From Diabrotica undecimpunctata (lineage: Eukaryota > Arthropoda > Insecta > Coleoptera > Chrysomelidae), in contig NC_092806.1 of NCBI RefSeq assembly GCF_040954645.1, forward strand, positions 81,423,943-81,487,942: a DNA stretch of 64,000 nucleotides. Direction: 5' to 3'. Below the pieces are notes generated by a model. That model worked only from the letters and a program-made list of their open reading frames with translations, had not been told where the DNA came from and ran no database searches. Of this stretch, positions 54,450 to 64,000 are shown piece after piece (positions within the stretch are counted from its first letter, which is position 1; each line of letters begins with the position of its first letter). Both the position numbers and the translations under genes were made by a program.

Positions 54450-55008
54450 TAGTTCGTCCCAAACCCTTCTTTCAGTGCGTCATAGTTGATCGAATTCTCT
54501 CTAACACATTAAGCTAGAAGTGACAGAAAAAAACGTGAGTCTGTGATTATTATACATAGAACTTAGAAAATTATTTATCGTAAGCTAATTCTACTTACGG
54601 ATGTATAATTGGTTGGAGTTTAGAATACGTTAAATAGATATCCAATCAATGATGCGCATAAATATAATTTGATGCAGATTGTCTCGATCGTGACAGTACT
54701 TTCACAATGTCAACTGATAAAATGATAATTGTCATTCCAGGTTAGTATTTTCAGACATTTTACAGTGAAAATTTAATTTTGTATTTATTTATTGTATAAT
54801 AAAAATATTTTAAATATGCCGAGATATATCGAGAAAGAACAAAGACTAATATTAAAATTATTAAATTATTTTCAATTATAAAAAGACAGATTACGATCCA
54901 CAACTGTCAAATTTAACTAAAATGTCATTCAATAATTCTCGACATTCTTAAAATCCTATATGACGTCAAAATTAGTGACGCACTGAAAGAAGGGTTTGGG
55001 ACAGACTG
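54450..55008. mobile_element. MITE-like element with TA target duplication
   Basis: Inverted ends of about 30 bp (GTCCCAAACCCTTCTTTCAG and GTGCGTCA inward), with TA at 54448-54449 and 55009-55010. 559 bp, no gene. Size and TA duplication fit a Tc1/mariner-derived MITE. It separates the small cysteine-rich gene from the PolB C-terminal remnant. Confidence 0.75.
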
Positions 55009-55048
55009 TACCATGCTGCTGTTTTTTTCCTGCAACAACAAATACATG

Positions 55049-55744
55049 TTATTCAACAAGATAATGTCCCCACGGAAGCGTATTAAATGATTTTGGTATT
55101 AAGTACCTCTTATCGTCATAAGGACTTAGAGCCGTTTTGGATTGCTCGATGCTAAATACTGAGTGTTGGTATGACCGAATACATCTTTGGCTCGCGGTTT
55201 GAATTTTGAATTCTTTAAGACATTTTTCATATGATTCGTACGTAATTTTATTTCGAACGACGTTATATTTCACTCCTTTTGCCTTGTTCGTTATTCCCAA
55301 ATTTCCTATGTCACATTCAATTCTCTCTTTGTTTAGTTGTTTTCTTTCTACACGCTGTCTCTCTTTTTCCCTCTCCTCGTCAGTTATTTGCAGTTTAAAT
55401 GTGTACATTTTTTATCGTAATCCAATAAAATGTGTAATTATTTTCCCATTTGCGTCATCCTTCATTAATCCGGGGATTTTTTTTATTTAACCGTTCTATC
55501 TCGTATGGGTTGTTTTCGTCATAGTCGGAGGTATCAAATTTACTTGGATGCGCTTTTATAAAACCTCTTTATATGCATCTGAGTCCATATAGAGCAATGA
55601 ACAGTTTTTTTCTCCCATCGTTGGAAGCATAAAGTTGTAGTGAAAATCATACATACATAATTTGGATATATCGAGGATTGCTGCGCCTATATACAGGGGT
55701 TTATTAAAACATACCTCTGCTTTCTTTAGTTCAATAGCCACCAA
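55049..55744 (-). pseudogene. DNA polymerase B, C-terminal remnant
   Basis: The first piece (55744-55556) has KKAEVCFNKPLYIGAAILD, YDFHYNFMLP and LLYMDSDAY, the palm block carrying the catalytic aspartates (normally YxDTDS; here MDSDA). After a broken stretch (about 55555-55409, including a FDTSDYDENNPYE piece in another frame and a TAA just before KMYTFKL) the last piece (55408-55049) has KGVKYNVVRNKITYESYEKC, QRCIRSYQHSVFSIEQ and ALSPYDDKRYLIP, the conserved end of Polinton protein-primed polymerases. The intervening palm, with the SLYP-type motif, is missing between here and 56830. Confidence 0.75.
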
Positions 55745-55810
55745 ATTTTCGCTAAAGATTGTACGACTATGAAACCGACTACTTGCAATCAGATGTAAGA
55801 AAACTCAAAC

Positions 55811-55933
55811 CATGTTTCTGGGTCTACCCGTCATCAGAGAGAGTTTGTAAGAAAACTCACACTAGTCGGTGCGTTTTGGTTTGGTTTGAGTTTTCTTACA
55901 AACTCTCTCTGATGACGGGTAGACCCAGAAACA
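55811..55933. repeat. 46-bp-stem inverted repeat at the edge of the tandem array
   Basis: A segment starting GTTTCTGGGTCTACCCGTCA (55811) is the reverse complement of the one ending at 55933, around a ~31-nt loop. The right half is also part of each 353-bp unit. Confidence 0.8.
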
Positions 55934-56856
55934 CGTGTTAGGGAGTGGTAAGAAACTCAAATTAAATCGAAACGCAACCATTTTCGTATATTTATCGTTC
56001 TTACTCGACGCAATGAGTACAAGAAAGATGGTAATTTATATAGGTAAATTGTTGATGCATAGTGGAATATAAATATTCCCAGCATCGCTCTTAATGGCTT
56101 GATTAAGCGTGAGTCAATTTACTTTAATTGCTATAGACACATTTAACTTCATCTTTCATCACTAGATGTCTCTAGTAGCATACTCTGGTAATTATTTTTT
56201 CTATAATTGCCAAAGTAGTCGGTGCGTTTTAGTTTGGTTTGAGTTTTCTTACAAACTCTCTCTGATGACGGGTAGACCCAGAAACACGTGTTAGGGAGTG
56301 GTAAGAAACTCAAATTAAATCGAAACGCAACCATTTTCGTATATTTATCGTTCTTAGTCGACGCAATGAGTACAAGAAAGATGGTAATTTATATGGGTAA
56401 ATTGTTGATGCATAGTGGAATATAAATATTCCCAGCATCGCTCTTAATGGCTTGATTAAGCGTGAGTCAAATTACTTTAATTGCTATCGACACATTTAAC
56501 TTCATCTTTCATCACTAGATGTCTCTAGTAGCATACTCTGGTAATTATTTTTTCTATAATTGCCAGAGTAGTCGGTGCGTTTTGGTTTGGTTTGAGTTTT
56601 CTTACAAACTCTCTCTGATGACGGGTAGACCCAGAAACACGTGTTAGGGAGTGGTAAGAAACTCAAATTAAATCGAAACGAAACCATTTTCGTATATTTA
56701 TCGTTCTTACTCGACGCAATGAGTACAAGAAAGATGGTAATTTATATGGGTAAATTGTTGATGCATAGTGGAATATAAATATTCCCAGCATCGCTCTTAA
56801 TGGCTTGATTAAGCGTGAGTCAATTTACTTTAATTGCTATCGACACATTTAACTTC
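55865..56856. repeat. 353-bp tandem array inserted in DNA polymerase B
   Basis: GTCGGTGCGTTTT occurs at 55865, 56218 and 56571, an exact 353-bp period, about 2.8 units. The last unit merges into PolB coding sequence at about 56850. Units differ by only a few bases. It replaces several hundred codons of the polymerase palm. No gene inside. Confidence 0.9.
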
Positions 56857-59046
56857 ACAATTAAATTTCTTCCAAACATTTTGCGCATGATCATACTTCT
56901 CATCACTAATATATTCATCATTCAATTTGTTATAGAAATGATCACTTAAAAGCAAAGAAGTTTCCTTTAATTTATCTGTACTGTCAATATAATCATAGCA
57001 AAATACTCCTTTACACGTTAGCAAATTGAATGTATCATCATCTAATTGACTAAATTCTCGTCTTAAAATCTTCTTTTCCGATGTATCTAAAATTGATGCC
57101 AATTCGTTGAGTGAAGCTCCCATAAATCTTAGTGAATCAATAAATCGTAATTTAATTTGATCTTGATTAGTTTGTAATGTAAATGAAATGTATTTTTCTT
57201 TGTTTATGGGAAGTAAGCTCAAGTGCCCATGTTTGCAAAGATCTATAATCATGAAATGCGAATCGTAACCACTAAAATTGTGAAATACAATGGGAACGAT
57301 AAACAATTTTTTAAAGTTCAAATTACATGCTTGGTGCGCATATCCTCGTACTTGACCAGTAAAATGGTCGTGATCTACAATTGTATCTGTAGCCAAAAAG
57401 CGTTTCTCACAAATATGGCACACAGTTGCTCCATTTGAGCTAGGCGTTTCGACGATAGGTACAATTGTCTTTATTTTGGAATTTACAAATGTGGAAATTT
57501 CGGCCATTTCTTTTGCGAACCACTCCATGCAATTTTCACCTCTATAGCTCTTAAAATAAGATAAGCTGTCATCGTAAGCACATTTCAAATAATAACCTGC
57601 ACTAAAAGGTACATGTTTCTGATATTTTGCTGTTTTACTCACTGTGACATTGGAATCCGTAAAATTATGTAATTGACATTCAAAATCGGTATAAACTATA
57701 AACGGAGTTGTTTGTTGATATGTAAAATTACGAAAAGCCACATGATCATATTTAGGAACAGTCATTTTGCATTTATTCATATCTGAACACATTTCTTCGT
57801 GCTCTGCTAGTTTGCTCTCACTGTAAAAATAGTTTAAACAACGATCGCAAATATATTTTTTACGTGTGGCTTTGTTCAATTGCGATTTTACTAATTTTCC
57901 CAAATCTTTAATCCAACAATAATGAAGGCGTATTTCAGTCTGATCGTCATCTTCTGGAAGAACATCGTAATCGTTTAATTTTGGAAAATATTTATCTTGT
58001 ACAAGAAGCAAATTCACATGCTTTTCCATCTTTTGCGGTGTCAGTCTGGCAGGTACTACTTCGTAAAATTGTTTGTCCTTAACTACATTTAATTCTAATA
58101 CAAAAACATTGACTGATATGGCGTTTAATTTTTCGAATTTTGAAATTTGGTTTAATGGCATTGGGCTTTCTAATTTGTCCGTTTGCAAAATAGTAGAATA
58201 ATGTGGATATTTAGATACTCTTTGTGGATCCTTAGTAACAGAATACAAAGCGCTAACTATTGACCAATAAAAGCATGCCTGATCGAAATTATGCACATTA
58301 ATGCACGCTCGTTTTTTCTGAATCTCTATTGGTAATTCAATGAAGGATGAGCCGTTTCCTATTTCCACTTTATTAATATTAACCTCCAATGAAATTACTT
58401 TAGATAGCGCGGCCCCCGAATCTTTTTCAGCAAATTCAGACAACTTTGTAAAAATTTTATCTTTAACGTATTCAACAAACCAAAGATGTAAATCGGTCGA
58501 TGTATCTATAATAGCATTTTTCGTATTGAAATATTTTAAATCTAAACTTTCACTATCACTCGATTTTTTAATAAATTCACCACAAAATGCAGTATTGACT
58601 TTGAGTATTCTATTTGTTTTCAATATAATTTTAATTTTTCTACTAAAAACTGTAAATGCATCATCCAAAAACATTCCTACATCCTTATGACATAAATTTA
58701 CTATTACCCCGGTTTTAATTCGACTAGCGAAACACGAAATGATATTTTCCCATTTAACTCTATTGCGTAATTTTGAACTAAGCCCCAACCCAACGTACTT
58801 ATTATTGAAATTTAAAATAATTTGCCTAAAATGCTTAAAATGTCCTATGGAAGTTTGCAATTTTCTAACTGTTCCTAAGGATAGTTTATTGTTTTTAATT
58901 ACATTACTACATCTCCAAATTTGACTATTTAACCGTCTTGTCCAAACTTTACGATCCCTTTCAGTGAATTTATCAAAAATTATTTTACGAAGCTTTTTAA
59001 TAATGTGCATCAAATCATCAGACTGTTTAATTATTTGTTTATGCAT
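56830..59046 (-). pseudogene. polB: Protein-primed DNA polymerase B, N-terminal half (intact up to the array)
   Basis: 738 codons. Residues ~248-270 (CINVHNFDQACFYWSIVSAL) belong to the N-terminal domain found in Maverick/insect PolB proteins. A zinc-like CDRC...H-x4-C lies at 400-419. The exonuclease domain shows VYTDFECQL (Exo I, 451-459), FHNFSGYDSH (Exo II, 588-597) and FIDSLRFMGASLNEL (635-649). Between them sits an ICEKRF...DHDHFTGQVRGYAHQACNL zinc/HNH-like insert (545-576). The frame stops at DSN just inside the tandem array, before the polymerase palm. The enzyme would replicate the element from its terminal repeats with a protein primer. The palm is lost and only a C-terminal remnant remains at 55049-55744, so it is inactive. 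Confidence 0.85.
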
Positions 59047-59103
59047 GGCTACTCACACACAAAATAAGAAAAAAAAATCACTTACCGTTTTTTCTTTATT
59101 CTA

Positions 59104-59399
59104 TTATTTCAAATTTTGCTGCTGGATGAACACCCCAGTGTTGACTAGTCCTCGGAATATAATGGAATACTTCTTAGTTGCGAAGTCTGAGATGAATGGA
59201 ATATATATACGTCTGTGACTCTATGTGGCAGAAACACAACGTTTTCCTCCAGTTCCAGCAAAACTGCTTGACCAAATTTAGCATTTACCAGCTTGGCGGC
59301 TAGAATTTTCTTCGGTTCGTCTATGGGTAGTTGGTTTAATTTTATTGCAGGTTTTTGTTCTGCAACCAAAGAAACTGCGTTTATTTTTGATAGATCCAT
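59104..59399 (-). pseudogene. OB-fold-like small protein upstream of PolB, frameshifted near its end
   Basis: The frame from ATG 59399 gives MDLSKINAVSLV, KLNQLPIDEPKKILAAKLV, KFGQAVLLELEENVVFLPHR. This is the pattern of short proteins, common in insect genomes alongside Maverick PolB, that look like single-strand DNA binding OB folds. The frame drifts after VTDVYI; the expected end (RGLVNTGVFIQQQNL) lies in the next frame, ending at TAA 59104-59106, so one frameshift sits near 59190. It is 58 bp upstream of PolB on the same strand, which suggests shared transcription and a role in replication. The family call is from memory of the pattern and moderately certain. Confidence 0.55.
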
Positions 59400-60283
59400 C
59401 TACAATAATAGAAAAAAACTATAGTTTTTCTGCTTAACATGAATGGAGAGAAGCATTACATACTTGGGAATAGAGAAAAACCATATATTACAAGAAATCG
59501 AAATACGAAAAGAAGAGAACACTTCTTATAAAAACAAACTAGCAATCGTGAAATATTTTAGAGCAACCACGATAGAATGGGCATAATAAATACAAAAAGT
59601 ATACATTTTTCATAAAATACTGCATGAAATACGAACAGAGATGTACAATTCTCATAAAATACATTGATAAAAAGGGCATAATAAATACATAAAAATATAA
59701 AAAGAAAAAAACGCTTACCTTTATCAAATATGTAAGTCACTGACAACGTACTGAATACTGTGAAATTGTTGTAGTAAGTTTGAGATGCACACTGTGACAA
59801 CGTTGAACGTATGCGCTCCTCGGTCTTTTAAAGACTCGAACTGCACAAAGATAAGCGATGTACAATGTTCTAAAAATGTTATATTTTCTGGTTTTATTAG
59901 TAAAAACCCCATAATAAAATATTTCATGCAAAATTAAGAATGCGGTTTTTATCAATTTTCAAACTTGTAAATGTGCTTACCACTATCATCATACATTTTA
60001 CAAAAAGTAGCAACTGTGGTTTTATTTCCCGTGTTTCGAAATGAAAAATACATTTTGTTATCAGATAATTACGTGTTTTGAATTATGCGGGACTGCGTTA
60101 TCATGAGGCTTCATCCTGTTTGCTAACAAATGCACTATTTTAACATATTTAATATATTTCTGTATATAATTTCAATTCTTTGATTAATACTAATTTTATC
60201 CATATAATATATGCTTTATAAAAATACGGTTAATATTACACAAAAACTTCTTTAGTCAGAAGATGTGTGTGTTTGGATTTTTG
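59400..60283. other. Intergenic region between replication genes and metalloproteinase
   Basis: About 0.9 kb, AT-rich. A block of ~70 bp with GGGCATAATAAATACA and CATAAAATAC is repeated (near 59578 and 59674). Short hydrophobic frames here come from these repeats. It must contain the promoters of the two divergent transcription units. No gene recognised. Confidence 0.6.
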
Positions 60284-60319
60284 TATAAATAACTGTATTA
60301 ACAATTTTTGGAGATTAGT
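60284..60319 (+). promoter_or_regulatory. Probable promoter of the metalloproteinase gene
   Basis: TATAAAT at 60284-60290 and an initiator-like TTAGT at 60315-60319; spacing to the A is 33 bp, slightly long. The ATG follows at 60330. Confidence 0.45.
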
Positions 60320-60329
60320 ATAAATCGAG

Positions 60330-61884
60330 ATGCTTGTCTGTTTACATGCCTTATTGTTGCTCTTTGTATCTGTGTGTGCAGAGAATAGCACTCTGGAATA
60401 TGCTAGTTCTTTTCTTAAACGTTTCGGATATTTAAATACATCAAGTAATGCTATTTCTAGTATAGATATGGCCTTAGTTGAATTTCAAGAAAGATACAAT
60501 CTTCCGGTGACCGGAACATTAAATAATGATACTATGAATATGATGAATAAGCCTAGATGTTCTGTTGCAGACAATAACTATGCAATTCATTCGAAGTGGA
60601 ATAAAACGATTTTATGCTGGTATTTCCCTCAAGCTATTAGTAATCCCGATTATATAAATCTTGCTGCAGAAGCTTTCGCTAGATGGGAGAAAATATCTAA
60701 TTTAAAGTAAACGAGTAATAATACCTTCTTCAAAGCCTGATATTACTATAACTGTGGTGTAAAATAATCATAATTTTCGAGCAAGTTGTCAAGGAACCTC
60801 TAAATGTTCATTTAATTTCGATGGCCCCGGAAAAGTATTGGCCCACGCATACTATCCCAGCGCAAACGGTGAATGTACCGAAATTCATCTTGATGCTAAT
60901 GAACGGTGGTATGTAGGAAATGGCAGAGCTCCTGATGGTGAAGTCAATTTTTTGGCTGTCCTAATGCATGAAATTGGTCATTCCCTCGGACTGGAACATA
61001 GTACTAGTGATTCGTCTATTATGTATGCTTGGTATCACCAAGATGTGCCAAGTTTTGATGATGATGATAAAAAGGCAATGAGCATGCTATATGGACCAAA
61101 AACAGTTCCCTCTTACATACCAACAACATCAGTTACGCAAGTGCGAACAATTTCGCAAACCAGAAGCAATGTACCGAAAACACCTGCACTAAAAAACAGG
61201 GCCTATTTGCCAAAAACAAATGCAATAAAAAACATATATCTAATTCAGTATCCCGATTTCATGTTTCTAGCTACATCTACACAATTTCCAAATTATCGAA
61301 TGTACGTTGGATCTGGCCCGTATATATGGAAGTTTGATTTAAATGAGATGCGCCTTCCAAAATATACTGAATTAATTACCGATTATCTTTCCAAAGAGTT
61401 GAGGTCTACGCACGTTTCACATGTTTTTCAGAATTCCGAGGGACACTTAGTAACTATAAGCAATAATCAGTATTACGCTGCATCTTTCCCCAATTTAAAA
61501 ATTCAAAAACGTTTTATGTTTCCTTCTATACCTGCGAGAACCAAAATATATGCCTTGTTTCAAACAAACAGCGGCCAGACGTATTTATTATACAATGATA
61601 ATTCTTATACTGAATTTAATGAAGCTGGAGATGTCTTAAACCGTGGACCAATAAATTATCTCTTCCCAGGACTACCAGATAAAATAACATCAGCATTCCG
61701 CTACACGGATGGGTTTATTTACTTTTTCCAGAACAATACCTATTATAAGTATAGCGAATACACACGTAAAGTTGTAGCAGCAGGAACGTTTAGCTGGGAA
61801 CTTTTTGAAATACCCTGCCCTGAAGACGGCCTATTAAAACAATTAAAAACTTTGTTAAACAAAATTGTAACTATATACGAATAA
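60330..61884 (+). pseudogene. Secreted matrix metalloproteinase (matrixin) carried by the Maverick
   Basis: Part 1 (60330-60710): a signal peptide (hydrophobic LLLLFVSVCA, cleavage expected near residue 17), a peptidoglycan-binding-like prodomain (FQERYNLPVTGTLNNDT) and the cysteine switch PRCSVAD (75-81; usual form PRCGVPD). Then WNKTILCWYFPQAI opens the catalytic domain. Part 2 (frame to 61884): a CSFNFDGPGKVLAHAYYP strand, zinc site HEIGHSLGLEH (60967-60999), Met-turn SSIMYAWY, a linker and a hemopexin-like C-terminal part with repeated blade motifs (YIWKFD, TKIYALFQTNSGQTYLLY, FIYFFQNNTYYKY). One frameshift near 60705 and one in-frame TAA near 60756-60760 separate the parts, so it is broken. 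It lies between PolB and the right terminal repeat, inside the Maverick. Cellular MMPs cleave extracellular matrix; use by a virus-like element for tissue spread is inference. Confidence 0.85.
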
Positions 61885-61941
61885 AGGTTGATGTGTTCCT
61901 TCTTAATGGTTGTTTTATTTAAATTCCATTACTCTATATAT

Positions 61942-62509
61942 GTCAAGCCACGTCTTGCGTTGACTGACACATAACTGTCACGTCCTGCATCGAATGTCAC
62001 GTCATTTCACGTTCTGCGTCGAATGTCACGTTCTACGTCGAATGTCACGTGACATTTCACGTTCTGCGTCGAATGTCACGTTCTCTTAGGCACTTTACAG
62101 AAAAGAAGAAGAAGAATGTTCATACTGAACGTTGACATGGCTTCTGTGTCACCAACGCTATCATTTGACACTTCATACGTCAAAATCAGGCCAATAGCAA
62201 CGAAGATACGTTTTAGAGCCCATTTGGCAATGTCACCATCTTTGTTTTTTGCCTCCCCGTCTCCTCCCCGTTCCAACGAGCCCTCGTACGTCACGATCGG
62301 ACCAATAGAAACAAGAATATGACGTAAGGACCTTTTGGCATGCTCCGATGCGCACGGCACATATTTCATTCAACCCCATTTTTCAGCCCCTTTCCAACGA
62401 GCCCTCGTACGTCATCCTACGTTAAGCCGTTTGGAACTTACGACCGGGGGTTGCGATTTTAGGGGATGCGAATTAGGGGTTGCGCTCAGACATATATAGC
62501 TTATCTACT
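61942..62509. repeat. Right terminal inverted repeat of the Maverick
   Basis: 568 bp, inverted relative to 43189-43652 and the short-repeat zone at 44222-44400. Inner part: CACGT-rich short repeats. Outer part: two copies of CGTACGAGGGCTCGTTGG-type sequence. It ends CTACT at 62509. A ~97-codon frame is open in all three terminal-repeat copies in the window but lacks other support as a gene. Confidence 0.9.
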
Positions 62510-62515
62510 GAAGAA
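62510..62515. other. Maverick target-site duplication, right
   Basis: GAAGAA, the partner of 43183-43188. Confidence 0.95.
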
Positions 62516-63371
62516 CTGTCACACTTTAACCTACATTTGTCAAATTTACCTCTAAAATCTAATAAATAACATAAAAAACTCATTGTCTCCAAGTAAGAGA
62601 TGTAGTGCTTTCAAATCCTCCCCCTTTTTAAATTTAATGTCTGTTTCGTCCCCCCCTTTTTTAAGTGTTTTCTGTGTGTCTTAAAGTGTCCTCAATTTTA
62701 ATTTTTTAACTTTAATTATTGGACTTTACAACCATTTGTCACATATTACAACAGAACTTTATCAAAGAAATTTGATAAATACAAGTTAATAGACTTGCAC
62801 ACCCACACAATTTGTACATCTAATCTCATTCATTGTCTCACAACAGTCACCTTCAAAAATAAAATCTCAATAAATAACACATATTTCATAAATATATCTC
62901 TAGAATAAATATAAATAACTTTTAAATAACTCAATGGTATAGAACATTACTTTCATCAAACAAACAATTACATTACACCTATCTCTACTTCATTGGATAA
63001 AATCTGTCTCCTCAAGAACTTCCCCGTTTACTGTCAAACAATTACAATGGTAGACTTGAGTTCTCCAATCAACAATACAGGATAGTTTGAACCATGTTCT
63101 TTCAACCATCAATTAATAGAGTAGCGGCATGTAAGTAATGTTTTATTTATTTGTTCATTTATTAATTCATTACAGTTTAATAGACTATTTTACCAATTTG
63201 TGGGTCTTACCTTGTCTGCTTAAACATTTTATTGCATATTGTAGAAAGCGAAACCGGTCGTCTGGATAGTTAAATTAAATTGATTGTAAGTCTAATTTAT
63301 TATTTCTTTTACTTTATGCTTGATTAGTAAATAATCAATGAATTAAGGTGTTTAAGGCAACTATCCCATTG
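62516..63371 (+). repeat. Fold-back element, outer arm on the far side of the Maverick
   Basis: Matches 3438-3504 plus 12879-13736, here without the Harbinger-like insertion, which makes it the empty site for that element. It has its own deletion (about 63233) that removes the 5' half of the ribozyme motif, leaving the stem II loop, GAAA and CCGGTCGTCT (63234-63274). A partial ~310-bp array unit follows to about 63371. Confidence 0.85.
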
Positions 63372-64000
63372 CGCCGCGCTCTACGCATTTGACAAAAACA
63401 GATCACTGTCAGCCATAGAACGAACGGCATATCGGAGTCAATTGTTTACATTTAAATTAATATAAACTGAGTTTAATCGAGGAGTTTTAGTTAGAATAGT
63501 CAACCCAGTCCAAACTAATGAAAAACGTTGTATTCACACAACACATAATGGTCCTTCGTGCCGGACATTACCAGTAAGTAAACAATTTACTGCAAGCACC
63601 GGCATTTTCAACTCAAAGGCAAAATACATCACAATGGCTGGCATTGCTTAGCCTCCTACAGGGGACTTCACAGTGACAACATTTGGAATATAATTTGGAA
63701 CATAATTTACACGACACTTCTGCACCACCTAGCAATCAGTATTTATTACAAAAATCTCACAGCAGTGAATTCATGGTTTATTATGGTTTGAAAACAGCTC
63801 ATGACTTTGGATTAACAAAATTATTTGGACAAATTAAAGTATTTCTGGGTGCTTCCAAATTCGAGGTATGTTACTATTTTATAAGGCAGATACAGGGTGA
63901 GTGTTCATTTCATTATAAAATTCCTATGTCTATCTATTGTTGGATTTATATTTGAGCAATTACATTGGTTGGATTTGAATTTATTTTTATTTCTGCTTTT
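63372..64000. other. Unassigned sequence at the right edge
   Basis: It begins at CATTGCGCCGCGCTCTACGC, where similarity to the repeat array ends. It is less AT-rich than its surroundings. No terminal repeats or known protein motifs seen. It may be host DNA or another element. Confidence 0.5.
63683..63955 (+). CDS. Possible exon, unknown
   Basis: An open frame of 90 codons. The first ~60 (HNLHDTSAPPSNQYLLQKS, VYYGLKTAHDFGLTKLFGQ) have ordinary coding-like composition; at KFE the DNA reads GAGGTATG, a plausible splice donor (near 63865), after which the reading becomes low quality. I cannot name a family and offer it only as a candidate exon. Confidence 0.25.
   Translation: MEYNLEHNLHDTSAPPSNQYLLQKSHSSEFMVYYGLKTAHDFGLTKLFGQIKVFLGASKFEVCYYFIRQIQGECSFHYKIPMSIYCWIYI

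Larger units (their letters stand above)
43189..62509. mobile_element. Maverick/Polinton (adintovirus-like) element, 19,321 bp, both ends present
   Basis: Termini AGTAGATAAGC...GCTTATCTACT give the AG...CT ends typical of Polintons, with long terminal inverted repeats and a 6-bp duplication. Gene content is the full Maverick set: integrase, protein-primed PolB, packaging ATPase, adenain-like protease, major and minor capsid proteins. Adintovirus-style extras are a PLA2/pVI-like protein, a fibre-like coiled coil and small proteins. A matrix metalloproteinase cargo sits next to the right terminal repeat. Capsid, protease and PLA2 genes lie on the minus strand left of the ATPase; ATPase, fibre and integrase are on the plus strand; PolB is on the minus strand. 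Most genes have frameshifts or stops, so it is no longer autonomous. Confidence 0.95.

Noticed and set aside
59539..59955. Tyrosine/phenylalanine-rich frames in the intergenic region
   Set aside because: They arise from a duplicated AT-rich block and have no protein features beyond composition.

Overview
This window is insect-type nuclear DNA made almost entirely of transposable elements nested in one another. I found no convincing host gene. Evidence for an insect: AT-rich sequence; arthropod-style TATA plus TCAGT initiators; an 18-nt primer binding site matching the 3' end of tRNA-Lys(CTT); Ty3/gypsy, Jockey-like, RTE-like, R2/R4-type and Penelope-like retroelement pieces; and a Maverick/Polinton with adintovirus-type genes. 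The order is not determined (a beetle is only a guess). Almost every element is broken by frameshifts, stops or later insertions.

Layout. (1) Positions 1-43893 form one very large inverted duplication. The left arm (1-16628) and right arm (21073-43893) are the same ancestral sequence in opposite orientation. From outside to centre each arm held: the left end of a Maverick; a Penelope-related fold-back element with a hammerhead ribozyme motif; an array of ~310-bp tandem repeats; an RTE-like 3' fragment; and an R4-like non-LTR element. The arms then diverged. The left arm gained a Harbinger-like DNA transposon (3505-12875), itself hit by two related DDE-type elements (4025-7089 and 10160-12633) that each made a 4-bp ATAT duplication. 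The right arm gained a 14.4-kb gypsy element (21176-35537). The central loop carries a Jockey/CR1-like element (16629-20636).

(2) The gypsy element has ~2.1-kb, nearly identical LTRs and one very long pol frame. In it a 1269-bp block coding for RNase H plus the integrase core is present three times in tandem, in frame.

(3) Positions 43189-62509 are a complete-ended 19.3-kb Maverick/Polinton: AG...CT termini, long inverted repeats, and a 6-bp GAAGAA target duplication, with an empty-site copy of the target inside the window. Its genes include major capsid, penton-like minor capsid, adenain-like protease, a PLA2/pVI-like capsid-lytic protein, packaging ATPase, fibre-like coiled coil, retroviral-type integrase with chromodomain, protein-primed DNA polymerase B, an OB-fold-like protein, and several unrecognised proteins. 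Just inside the right terminal repeat sits an unusual cargo gene: a secreted matrix metalloproteinase with cysteine switch, HExGHxxGxxH site and hemopexin-like C-terminus. Most of these genes carry one to three frameshifts or stops, and DNA polymerase B has lost its palm to a 353-bp tandem array, so the element is a fossil. A second Maverick in the opposite orientation should begin just left of position 1.

(4) Positions 62516-63371 are the far side of the fold-back element that the Maverick split. The last ~630 bases hold no sequence I recognise.
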